Shown here: piece by piece, positions 8,423-16,556 of the stretch
Layout: each line of letters starts with the position of its first letter
How positions within the stretch are numbered: position 1 is the stretch's first letter
Origin: Lachnospiraceae bacterium UBA7076
GTDB taxonomy: Bacteria > Bacillota > Clostridia > Lachnospirales > Lachnospiraceae
Length of the DNA: 64,000 nucleotides
Reading direction: 5' to 3'
Assembly (NCBI GenBank): GCA_002493625.1
Contig: DKZK01000013.1
Span: 36,491 to 100,490, forward strand
Translations under genes and position numbers: made by a program
Notes under the pieces: generated by a model
Database searches by the model: none
The model's input: the letters and a program-made list of their open reading frames with translations, nothing else
Told to the model about the DNA's origin: nothing

Positions 8423-9013
8423 ATGAGAATTTTGCTGCTTGCTGATGAGGAGTCGAAATATTATTGGGATTTTTTTGAAAAAAGCAAATTGGAGGGTATT
8501 GACCTTATAATATCCTGCGGTGATTTAGCGCCGCAGTTTCTTTCCTTTCTGGCAACCTTTGCAAAAGTACCGATACTTTATATACGCGGCAATCATGACG
8601 GCTGCTACGACGACACCCCTCCTGACGGCTGTATATGCATAGATGACGACATATATATTTATGAGGGCGTAAGGATTATGGGGCTGGGAGGCTGCATGTG
8701 CTATAATGAGGGTAATTTGCAGTTTACGGAGAAACAGATGAAAAAACGGGCAAGAAGACTTGAGAGAAAGGCAAAAAGACTGGGGGGTGTTGATGTTCTT
8801 GTAACCCATTCGCCGGCATACAGCTTAAATGACAGTGAGGATTTGCCACACACGGGCTTTAAGACATTTCTTGATTTGATGGACAAGTATGAACCGAAGC
8901 TTTTTGCTCACGGACATGTTCACATAAATTACGGCAGGGATTTTAAGCGTGAAAGTATGTATGGTAACACGAGGGTCATTAATGCATTCGAAAAATATAT
9001 TATAGAGCTTTAA
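8423..9013 (+). CDS. Calcineurin-like metallophosphoesterase with altered first metal motif
   Basis: 196 aa. It carries SCGDL, RGNHD, VTHSP and AHGHVH, the metal-binding motifs II to V of the calcineurin-like family. The first motif, normally DxH near the N-terminus, reads ADEES, so one metal-ligand histidine is missing and activity may be changed. It lies 3 nt after the ParB-BMP gene and is probably translated together with it. The substrate cannot be told from sequence; the pairing suggests a nucleotide-derived phosphoester. Confidence 0.82.
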   Translation: MRILLLADEESKYYWDFFEKSKLEGIDLIISCGDLAPQFLSFLATFAKVPILYIRGNHDGCYDDTPPDGCICIDDDIYIYEGVRIMGLGGCMCYNEGNLQFTEKQMKKRARRLERKAKRLGGVDVLVTHSPAYSLNDSEDLPHTGFKTFLDLMDKYEPKLFAHGHVHINYGRDFKRESMYGNTRVINAFEKYIIEL

Positions 9014-9022
9014 AATTAAAAG

Positions 9023-9051
9023 TTGTAGGGCATTTAATAATTTGATATAAT
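9023..9051 (+). promoter_or_regulatory. SigmaA promoter of the protein kinase gene
   Basis: TTGTAG (9023-9028), a 17-nt spacer, and TATAAT (9046-9051) preceded by TGA (extended -10). A weak hairpin with arms GCATTTAATAATT and AATCATTAAGTGC (9030-9065) followed by TTTTCTT overlaps it and may terminate the upstream operon. Confidence 0.6.
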
Positions 9052-9101
9052 AAATCATTAAGTGCTTTTCTTAAATTATTTATAAAACGGAGGATTGCCA
9101 T

Positions 9102-11510
9102 ATGCAGACGAGGTACGACAGATGCCCTAATTGTATGCAGGCACTGCAAAACGGGGAGGATACATGTCCATATTGCGGCTTTGATGTAAACAGTTATGAG
9201 GAAAGAGGAAACTGCCTAAAGCCATTTACCGTGCTTGAAAATAAATATATGCTGGGCCGTGTTTTGGGAGTAGGCGGCTTTGGTATCACATACATAGGCT
9301 GGGATTTGAATTTGCAGACATACATAGCGATAAAGGAGTATTTTCCTGAAAGCCTTGCAGGCAGGGATGTCAATGAAAACCAGACCGTTGTACCCAATGA
9401 GACAAGCAGGGAGGTTTACGATAAGGGACTCAGGCGGTATGTGGAGGAAGCGCAGAACATATCGAAATTTTATCAGCTTCAGGGAATCGTTTCCGTAAAG
9501 GATTTCTTTTATGCCAACGGAACGGCCTATATAGTAATGGAATACATAAATGGCGTAAATTTAAAGGATTATCTTAAGAACTACGGCGGAAAGCTTGACG
9601 AGGCTACGGTGCTTGCTCTTATGAAGCCTGTTTTTGAATCTCTTTATCAGATACATAATGCGGGACTTGTCCACAGAGACATAAGCCCTGATAACATAAT
9701 GGTTGATAAGGACGGAAAGATTAAGCTTATCGATTTCGGCTCGGCAAGAGGACAGTCTGCGGAGACTGACAAGACCTATACGGTCATACTGAAGCATGGT
9801 TATGCGCCTTCCGAGCAGTATTATGCAAAGGGCAATCAGGGACCGTGGACAGATATTTACAGTCTTTGCGCAACCATGTATAAAATGCTTACGGGAGTGA
9901 TACCTCCAAACAGTGTAGAGCGCATGGAGCAGGATATGTATCAGTCTCCGACGCAGATGGGGATACAGGTATCCCAGAGAACAGAATATGTGCTTTCAAG
10001 GGGACTTGCGGTTAAGGCGGGTGACAGATATCAGGATATAGGGCAGCTTCTTACGGACTTATACGGGGAGGCGCCTGTAATGCAGCAAAGCGGAAGCTCC
10101 GTTCCGATTTCGGATGTTTCGGCAGCGGCAAATCCTGCATCACTTACAAATCAGTCCATGCACATAACGGTTCCGCCAACACAGATGCAGGCAACTGCAA
10201 AAAACAAAAAGACAGCATTTATTGTAATAGGATCTCTGGCTGCTGTTCTTGTCATAGGCATCATATTGTTCTTTGCCTTAGGTAAAAAGGATAACGGAAA
10301 TAAAACCACGGAGGATACCGCAACCGAGAATGTTACAACCGATACGGATGCTTCGACAGAGAATCCTTCCACTGATGAGCCGTCCACGGAGATACCGGAG
10401 GATACGGGCTATAAGTATGTGTGGCCTACAGAGCTTTCAGACAATTGGAGGGACTATCAGATAGATTTCAACGGAACCATATGTCAGTTTCCTATTCCTT
10501 ACAGTGAGTGGAGCAGTATGGGATGGAAGGCGGATGTCCTTCCTACTACCCTTGCGGCAGGTGATGATACGTTTGTTGACTTTTATATGAATGATATAGA
10601 GCTTTCTGTTGATATAGCAAATCTTGGACTTGCCGAGGCGGACATAAGGGATTGCTTTATAATTGGAATAAGCATTGATGCTGATAGTGATTATATTGCG
10701 CCGGGATATGTGATAACCATGTCGGGCGGACTTAAGCTTGGCGAGGCGACAGAACAGGATATAAAGTCTGTCTTTGGCGCGCCTGATTACAGATCGGAAG
10801 ATGAAACTGAAGATGGAAATATTGTTAGTCTGGACTATGCAGGAGATACATGGGAGGACGGTATGGATCTTGAGCTTAACGCCGAGGGCAAGCTCAGCGC
10901 TATAAGGCTTATAAATACAAAAGCACCTGAGGGCTTTGATCCCGGAGCGGCTAATATAAATACGGAGGCGCCGGAGATAAATTCTCATTATGTTGCGCCG
11001 ACAGGACCGGCGGCGGACCGATTTGACAACATTGTAACATTGGACGGCGTAAACTACAGCGTGCCTGTTCCGGCATCGGTTCTTGCAGAAAACGGATGGG
11101 TGCTTGACACTACAACGGACGATTACGTTTTGGGAGAGTCGTATACTTCAACGTACATGCAGAAAAACGGAAGCCGTATAGAGGTTGATCTTTACAATTA
11201 TACAACGGACGCGATTCTTCCTATCAATGCATGGGTGACGGAAATAAGTGTGGAGGACGGATATATTGATGTGGAGGCTATTTTCCCGGGAGGAATTATT
11301 CTTGGAAACACTGCTGTGGATTTTGAAGGATTGTTTTCTGACCTCGGTGACGATTACATGGTAAATGATTACACCAGCATGAAATCTCAGTACGCATATC
11401 ATAATATCGACGAGAACTCATACAGTCAGTCCTGTTTTTCGGTTATTTCGGGTGAAACCGGAGTTATATATAAAATAAGATACGAAAACAGACCGGATAA
11501 AATACGATAG
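9102..11510 (+). CDS. Zinc-ribbon Ser/Thr protein kinase with extracytoplasmic sensor region
   Basis: 802 aa. An N-terminal zinc ribbon (CPNC...CPYC, cysteines about 8, 11, 22, 25) precedes a Hanks-type kinase domain (about 40-300) with the glycine loop LGVGGFG, lysine in IAIKEYF, catalytic HRDISPDN and LIDFGSAR. The loop has Ser where many kinases have Lys (HRDxK), a variant of bacterial kinases. A Pro/Gln/Thr linker leads to one membrane helix (about 371-393), then a Thr/Glu-rich stalk and two related extracytoplasmic modules, each starting with an aromatic or hydrophobic strand and a WSSMGW or LAENGW motif. It has no PASTA domains, so it is not a PrkC orthologue. Confidence 0.9.
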   Translation: MQTRYDRCPNCMQALQNGEDTCPYCGFDVNSYEERGNCLKPFTVLENKYMLGRVLGVGGFGITYIGWDLNLQTYIAIKEYFPESLAGRDVNENQTVVPNETSREVYDKGLRRYVEEAQNISKFYQLQGIVSVKDFFYANGTAYIVMEYINGVNLKDYLKNYGGKLDEATVLALMKPVFESLYQIHNAGLVHRDISPDNIMVDKDGKIKLIDFGSARGQSAETDKTYTVILKHGYAPSEQYYAKGNQGPWTDIYSLCATMYKMLTGVIPPNSVERMEQDMYQSPTQMGIQVSQRTEYVLSRGLAVKAGDRYQDIGQLLTDLYGEAPVMQQSGSSVPISDVSAAANPASLTNQSMHITVPPTQMQATAKNKKTAFIVIGSLAAVLVIGIILFFALGKKDNGNKTTEDTATENVTTDTDASTENPSTDEPSTEIPEDTGYKYVWPTELSDNWRDYQIDFNGTICQFPIPYSEWSSMGWKADVLPTTLAAGDDTFVDFYMNDIELSVDIANLGLAEADIRDCFIIGISIDADSDYIAPGYVITMSGGLKLGEATEQDIKSVFGAPDYRSEDETEDGNIVSLDYAGDTWEDGMDLELNAEGKLSAIRLINTKAPEGFDPGAANINTEAPEINSHYVAPTGPAADRFDNIVTLDGVNYSVPVPASVLAENGWVLDTTTDDYVLGESYTSTYMQKNGSRIEVDLYNYTTDAILPINAWVTEISVEDGYIDVEAIFPGGIILGNTAVDFEGLFSDLGDDYMVNDYTSMKSQYAYHNIDENSYSQSCFSVISGETGVIYKIRYENRPDKIR

Positions 11511-11518
11511 CAAGGTGA

Positions 11519-11556
11519 GGCTGTCGCACTGAGGTTATTCGCTTATGTCTGATGCA
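11519..11556 (+). repeat. Half copy of the CTGTCGCACTnAGGTTATT intergenic element
   Basis: GGCTGTCGCACTGAGGTTATT at 11519-11539 is nearly identical to the left arm of the terminator-like element at 25089. The right arm is missing or badly decayed, so it is unlikely to terminate. It lies between the kinase gene and gltA. Confidence 0.5.
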
Positions 11557-11579
11557 AGGAAGTAAGGAGATGATGGTAT

Positions 11580-12938
11580 ATGGCAGAAGTAAATTTCAGG
11601 GAAATTATAGATGAGTATGTACGTTTTTGTAATGAATCGGGTAAAATAGATTTAAATTTATATGAGGAATACAATGTTAAGCGCGGACTCAGGGATTCCA
11701 ACGGACGGGGCGTCCTTACGGGACTTACGGAGGTTTCTGATGTAGTTGCGTTCAGGATTGACGAAGGGGAAAGAATACCCATACCGGGTGAACTGTATTT
11801 TCAGGGCTATGAGGTGCAAAAGCTTGTTGCAGGTCAGAAGCACAGCCTTTATGGCTTTGAGGAGGCCACATACCTTCTGCTGTTCGGAGAGCTTCCCACA
11901 AAACCTCAGCTTGACAGCTTCGTGGAGGTGCTTGGCAACCTGAGACAGCTTCCGGATTCCTTTAACAGAGACGTAATTATGAAAGCGCCCAGCAATGACA
12001 TGATGAATGTGCTGCAAAAATGTGTCCTGACCCTTTACTCTTATGATGACAACCCGAATGACCTCAGCATAAAAAATGTTCTGAAGCAGTGCTTAAGGCT
12101 GATTGCCCAGTTTCCGGTTATGGCAGCATACGGATATCAGGCGTACAGACATTACTATCTGGATAAAAGTCTTGTGATTCACAGACCAAAGAAGGAGCTT
12201 TCCACTGCTGAAAATATATTGAGGCTTCTCAGGACGGATGGAAAATATACGGAGCTTGAGGCGAAGGTTTTAGATGTGTGTCTCATAATACATGCAGAAC
12301 ACGGCGGAGGTAACAATTCAACCTTTACGACACATGTGCTTTCGTCCACGGGTACGGATACATATTCTGCCGTGGCAGCATCCCTCGGCTCCCTTAAGGG
12401 TCCGAGACACGGTGGGGCGAACCTGAAGGTGCAGCAGATGTTTGACGACCTGAAAAGCAACATAAAGGATTGGGAAAATGAGGATGAGATAAGCGAATAT
12501 CTTCAGGGACTTCTTGATAAAAAGGGTTTTGACAGGTCGGGACTTATATACGGAATGGGTCATGCGGTATACAGTGAGTCGGATCCGAGAGCTGTTATAC
12601 TGAAGGAATACGCAAAGAAGCTTTCCGAGGAAAAAGGACTCTCCGAAGAATTTGCTCTATACGACAGGGTGGAGACTATTGCGGCAAAGCTTATTGCCCA
12701 GCACAGGAAAACATTTAAAACCGTAAGCGCCAATGTGGATTTTTACAGCGGCTTTGTATATACAATGTTAAAGCTGCCTACGGAGATATTTACGCCGATA
12801 TTTGCCATATCGCGTATTTCCGGCTGGTCGGCGCACCGTATAGAGGAGCTTGTAAACAATGGCAAAATAATTCGTCCCGCATATAAATTTGTGGGAAGGC
12901 ATAAGGAATATATTCCTATGGAGGAAAGAGACTGGTAA
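11580..12938 (+). CDS. gltA: Citrate synthase
   Basis: 452 aa. It condenses oxaloacetate and acetyl-CoA to citrate in the cytoplasm, here most likely feeding 2-oxoglutarate and glutamate synthesis. Active-site regions visible are HAEHGGGNNSTF, GSLKGPRHGGAN, GMGHAVYSESDPRA (catalytic His) and VDFYSGFVY (catalytic Asp). The length is somewhat above the short Si-type enzymes, with an N-terminal extension of about 40 residues. GGAG precedes the ATG. No aconitase or isocitrate dehydrogenase gene is adjacent. Confidence 0.95.
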   Translation: MAEVNFREIIDEYVRFCNESGKIDLNLYEEYNVKRGLRDSNGRGVLTGLTEVSDVVAFRIDEGERIPIPGELYFQGYEVQKLVAGQKHSLYGFEEATYLLLFGELPTKPQLDSFVEVLGNLRQLPDSFNRDVIMKAPSNDMMNVLQKCVLTLYSYDDNPNDLSIKNVLKQCLRLIAQFPVMAAYGYQAYRHYYLDKSLVIHRPKKELSTAENILRLLRTDGKYTELEAKVLDVCLIIHAEHGGGNNSTFTTHVLSSTGTDTYSAVAASLGSLKGPRHGGANLKVQQMFDDLKSNIKDWENEDEISEYLQGLLDKKGFDRSGLIYGMGHAVYSESDPRAVILKEYAKKLSEEKGLSEEFALYDRVETIAAKLIAQHRKTFKTVSANVDFYSGFVYTMLKLPTEIFTPIFAISRISGWSAHRIEELVNNGKIIRPAYKFVGRHKEYIPMEERDW

Positions 12939-12985
12939 ATGTATCAGGCTTTCCATACAAAACTGAAATGGTAAGGTAAAATAAA

Positions 12986-13849
12986 ATGTGGATTGCAGAA
13001 CAATGGAAGGATTATGAGGTTATAGACTGCTCGGCGGGAGAAAAGCTTGAACGCTGGGGAGAGTATGTGCTCGTAAGACCTGACCCTCAGGTAATATGGG
13101 ACACACCGAGGGAAAATACCTTGTGGGAAAAGGCAAATGCCTACTACCATAGAAGCAAAAGCGGCGGAGGAAGCTGGGAATTTAAAAACCTTCCCAAACA
13201 GTGGCAGATTGGATATAAGGGGCTTAGGTTTAACCTTAAGCCCTTTGCTTTTAAGCACACGGGACTTTTTCCCGAACAGGCGGTAAACTGGGACTGGTTT
13301 GGGGGAAAAATAAGAGAGGCGGGCCGCGCCGTAAAGGTCTTGAATCTTTTTGCCTACACAGGGGGAGCTACGATTGCCGCCGCACAGGCAGGGGCAATGG
13401 TAACCCATGTTGACGCGTCAAAGGGAATGGTTACATGGGCGAGGGAAAACGCAGTGTCATCGGGACTTGAGGACGCACCCATAAGATGGCTTGTGGATGA
13501 CTGCGTAAAATTTGTACAGCGTGAAATCAGACGGGGAAACCGGTATGATGCGGTAATCATGGACCCTCCTTCATACGGCAGGGGACCAAAGGGCGAAACG
13601 TGGAAGCTTGAGGAAAATATATTTGAATTTATTAAGCTTTGCAGTGAGCTTCTTTGCGATAATCCGTTGTTTTTCCTTGTCAATTCATATACGACGGGGC
13701 TTTCTCCATCGGTGCTTACCTATATGATTTCGGAGACGGTAGGAAAAAAATATAAAGGAGAAACAATGTCGCAGGAGATAGGACTTCCTGTTACGGATAC
13801 AGGACTTATACTTCCCTGCGGGGCGTCGGGAAGATGGTGTGAAATATAA
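12986..13849 (+). CDS. Class I SAM-dependent methyltransferase, RlmI/RlmK-like
   Basis: 287 aa. The SAM-binding loop VLNLFAYTGGATIAAAQAGA (about residues 114-133) with the acidic VDAS after it, and MDPPSYGRGPKGE (about 192-204), are typical of the RlmI/RlmK-like rRNA methyltransferase group. The PUA domain of full-length RlmI is absent; instead a short beta-rich N-terminus contains WGEYVLVRPDPQ. The likely target is rRNA, but the site cannot be named. It follows gltA by 47 nt. Confidence 0.8.
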   Translation: MWIAEQWKDYEVIDCSAGEKLERWGEYVLVRPDPQVIWDTPRENTLWEKANAYYHRSKSGGGSWEFKNLPKQWQIGYKGLRFNLKPFAFKHTGLFPEQAVNWDWFGGKIREAGRAVKVLNLFAYTGGATIAAAQAGAMVTHVDASKGMVTWARENAVSSGLEDAPIRWLVDDCVKFVQREIRRGNRYDAVIMDPPSYGRGPKGETWKLEENIFEFIKLCSELLCDNPLFFLVNSYTTGLSPSVLTYMISETVGKKYKGETMSQEIGLPVTDTGLILPCGASGRWCEI

Positions 13850-13891
13850 GCATGGGCATGTGATTGGCGCTCCGGGAACAAGAGGTAGCAT

Positions 13892-15487
13892 ATGGAAGAA
13901 AAACAGCAGGTAAAAAAGAAACGGAACAGCAAAAAGGGCAAAATCGGCATGTCAAACAGACGGGGACGGGTGTTTGCTGCAAAAATGATTATTGTCGTGA
14001 CGCTTGTTGTGCTGCAAATTATTCTTTCCATGTGGGTGTACAGTGCGCTGGAGCAGTATGACGCATACTGGCGTACGGGAGCGCTGCTTTTGAGTATCGG
14101 CGTTGTGCTTTATATTGTGAATAAACAGGATAATCCTGCGTATAAGCTTGCATGGAGTGTGCTGATTCTTTCGGCGCCGCTTATTGGAGGTACATTGTAC
14201 GTAATTCTTGCGGGAAACCGGACACGTAAAAAATTCATAAAGGAGGCGCTTGAAAATCATACTGCAACCTTCGAGTATCTGCCGGATGATAAGGAGATTC
14301 TGGAGGAGGTAAAAGAAATAAGCAAAAGTGCAGGCGTGCAGGCGGAATATATATCAAAAGCCGCAGGATATTCCATATACAAAAACACAAGTGTAAGATA
14401 TTTTCCTTTGGGGGAGGATAATTATGCATGTCTCCTTGAGGAGCTTAATAAGGCAAAGCATTTTATATTCATGGAATACTTTATCATAAAGCAGGGAGAA
14501 ATGTGGGAAACAATACTTGAGGTTCTTCATAAAAAGGCCTCTGAGGGCGTTGACGTCAGACTGATATATGATGACTTCGGGTGCGCCATGTGGCTTCCGT
14601 CGTGGTTCATTGCCGATATGAAAAGACTTGGCATAAAAGCAGCGCCCTTTAATCCGGTGACGGCTGCATTATCATTGAGACAGAATAACAGGGACCACAG
14701 AAAGATAACGGTAATTGACGGATATACAGGATTTACGGGAGGAATAAACCTTGCGGACGAATACATTAACAAGGTAAACCGTTTCGGGCACTGGAAGGAT
14801 ACCGGTATCATGCTTAAGGGGGAGGCTGTGTGGAACCTGACGGTTATGTTTCTTCAGACGTGGAAAATGCTTACCGGTGAGGATGAGGACTATTATGCCT
14901 ATGAGCCGTCAAAATTTGCCTATGAGCCTGTAAGCTCTGACGGCTACATCCAGCCCTATGCCGACATGCCTCTTGATGATGAGATTGTGGGGGAAAATAT
15001 ATACCTTAACATGATAAATAAGGCGAAACGGTATGTTTATATAACGACACCTTATCTTATAATAGACAACGAAATGTTTACTGCGCTTACCCTTGCGGCA
15101 AAAAGCGGAATAGATGTGCGGATTATCACGCCGGGCATACCGGATAAAAAGACCGTATACATGGTAACACAGTCCTATTATTATTACCTTATAAAGTCAG
15201 GCGTGAGAATATATCAGTACACCCCGGGCTTTATCCACGCAAAAACCTTTGTTGTTGATGACAGGATAGCAACGGTCGGAACTGTAAATATGGATTTCAG
15301 AAGCCTGTATCTTCACTTTGAATGCGGCGTGTGGATGTTTGATTCAGGCGTTATAAGCGACATAAAAAATGATTATGTAAATACCCTTGAAAAGTGTGAT
15401 GAGGTAACACTTGAGGAGATTGAACAGACAAGTGTTGTAAAGCGCTTTTTCCAGAGCATTTTAAGATTGGTTTCACCGCTGCTTTAA
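13892..15487 (+). CDS. cls: Cardiolipin synthase
   Basis: 531 aa phospholipase-D-family membrane enzyme that joins two phosphatidylglycerol molecules into cardiolipin. After a basic N-terminal tail there are membrane helices at about residues 30-110. The two HKD catalytic motifs are present: HRKITVIDGYTGFTGGIN and HAKTFVVDDRIATVGTVNMD. AGAGG lies 6 nt upstream of the ATG. A Rho-independent terminator follows. Confidence 0.94.
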   Translation: MEEKQQVKKKRNSKKGKIGMSNRRGRVFAAKMIIVVTLVVLQIILSMWVYSALEQYDAYWRTGALLLSIGVVLYIVNKQDNPAYKLAWSVLILSAPLIGGTLYVILAGNRTRKKFIKEALENHTATFEYLPDDKEILEEVKEISKSAGVQAEYISKAAGYSIYKNTSVRYFPLGEDNYACLLEELNKAKHFIFMEYFIIKQGEMWETILEVLHKKASEGVDVRLIYDDFGCAMWLPSWFIADMKRLGIKAAPFNPVTAALSLRQNNRDHRKITVIDGYTGFTGGINLADEYINKVNRFGHWKDTGIMLKGEAVWNLTVMFLQTWKMLTGEDEDYYAYEPSKFAYEPVSSDGYIQPYADMPLDDEIVGENIYLNMINKAKRYVYITTPYLIIDNEMFTALTLAAKSGIDVRIITPGIPDKKTVYMVTQSYYYYLIKSGVRIYQYTPGFIHAKTFVVDDRIATVGTVNMDFRSLYLHFECGVWMFDSGVISDIKNDYVNTLEKCDEVTLEEIEQTSVVKRFFQSILRLVSPLL

Positions 15488-15512
15488 AACAAAATAGCCT
15501 TGAAAACAGCTT

Positions 15513-15570
15513 GACGCAGTCTGCCCTTTATTGTAAAATATTATGTAAAGTGGGTGGACTGTCTTTTTTG
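15513..15570 (+). terminator. Rho-independent terminator after cls
   Basis: Arms GAC..AGTC..CCC (15513-15526) and GGG..GACT.GTC (15552-15563) pair across an AT-rich loop and are followed by a run of six T. Confidence 0.7.
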
Positions 15571-15663
15571 TATTTTAAAGTACAATTTTTGCATCAAAAA
15601 ATAAAAGAATTTGTGTACCCAATACGGATAAAAAATACTAAATTTAAAGGGGGACATTAAGGG

Positions 15664-16485
15664 ATGAAAAAAGAAAAAACAAAAGGCGGCTACATATTGC
15701 AGTCCGTGGTTTCATTACTTGCGGCGCTATTAATTGCATTGCTTTTATTTGCGGCATTTTCTGATGACATAAAATATCTGTTTGGAAAAGCCCAAAATAT
15801 GAACAGTGTGCTTGCGGAAGGAGAACCTGAAAAGGGTGAATATGTATCTGTAGGGGTAGATGCGGTTGTTGACTGGTATGCAGAGACTAACTACAAGATA
15901 AACGGAGTTATACCGGCAGGTTCAAAGTGGCACTGTGTGGTATGGTTAGACGATGAATCCTTCATATCGCTTACGGTTAAGGGGAAGAAGAACAAGGACA
16001 TCATAAACGGGTTGATACATGATACTGAAAGATATCTGAATTATCAGGAGGAAGCACTGCCTTCGCCTGTGGTGTTTGAGGGTAAGATAACAAGCATCGG
16101 AAGCGAGGTGGATGAGTATTATGATGAGGCTATAAGATATTACGGAATAACCGGTCAGGAGGTGCATTATCTTACAATAGACACTACATATTCCAAAACG
16201 TCAATCATAATATACGGAATTATATTCCTTGCCATTATCGGAATGTTCATAGGAATGTTCATAGGCGGCATAAAGGGAGCAAAGAGATTGAAGGCGGCGG
16301 AAGGTCTTGCTGCATCAGCTCCGCAAAACTATAACCAGCAGGGCTTTGGCAGCGGACAGACCTACAATACATATGACAGCGGTCAGGGCGGCGGACAGAC
16401 GTACAATACATATGACAGCGGTCAGGGCGGCGGACAGACGTACAACATATATGACAACGGTCAGGGCGGCAACACGAACACGTAA
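15664..16485 (+). CDS. Two-helix membrane protein with a Gly/Gln/Tyr-rich repeat tail
   Basis: 273 aa, family not recognised. There is one membrane helix at about 12-32, an extracytoplasmic domain of about 145 residues, a second helix at about 180-202, and a cytoplasmic tail ending in three 13-residue repeats of the form GGQTYNTYDSGQG. Its position 71 nt before the giant adhesin gene, same strand and without an intervening terminator, suggests a shared function in surface assembly; this is inference from context. AAAGGGGG precedes the ATG. Confidence 0.7.
   Translation: MKKEKTKGGYILQSVVSLLAALLIALLLFAAFSDDIKYLFGKAQNMNSVLAEGEPEKGEYVSVGVDAVVDWYAETNYKINGVIPAGSKWHCVVWLDDESFISLTVKGKKNKDIINGLIHDTERYLNYQEEALPSPVVFEGKITSIGSEVDEYYDEAIRYYGITGQEVHYLTIDTTYSKTSIIIYGIIFLAIIGMFIGMFIGGIKGAKRLKAAEGLAASAPQNYNQQGFGSGQTYNTYDSGQGGGQTYNTYDSGQGGGQTYNIYDNGQGGNTNT
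16354..16470 (+). repeat. Three tandem 39-nt coding repeats
   Basis: Units start at 16354, 16393 and 16432, each beginning GGACAGAC and encoding GQTYN.YD.GQGG. They are nearly identical at the DNA level, so copy number may vary between strains. Confidence 0.9.
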
Positions 16486-16556
16486 GATAAATATGATTTG
16501 CCTGTATTTTACAACAGGAAATTATATGACAAATTTTATGAAAGGGTGAATGTAAA

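Noticed and set aside
9661..9700. HRDIS in the kinase loop as a sign of a pseudokinase
   Set aside because: The catalytic Asp, Asn and DFG are all present, and Ser in place of Lys occurs in active bacterial kinases of this subgroup, so inactivity is not supported.
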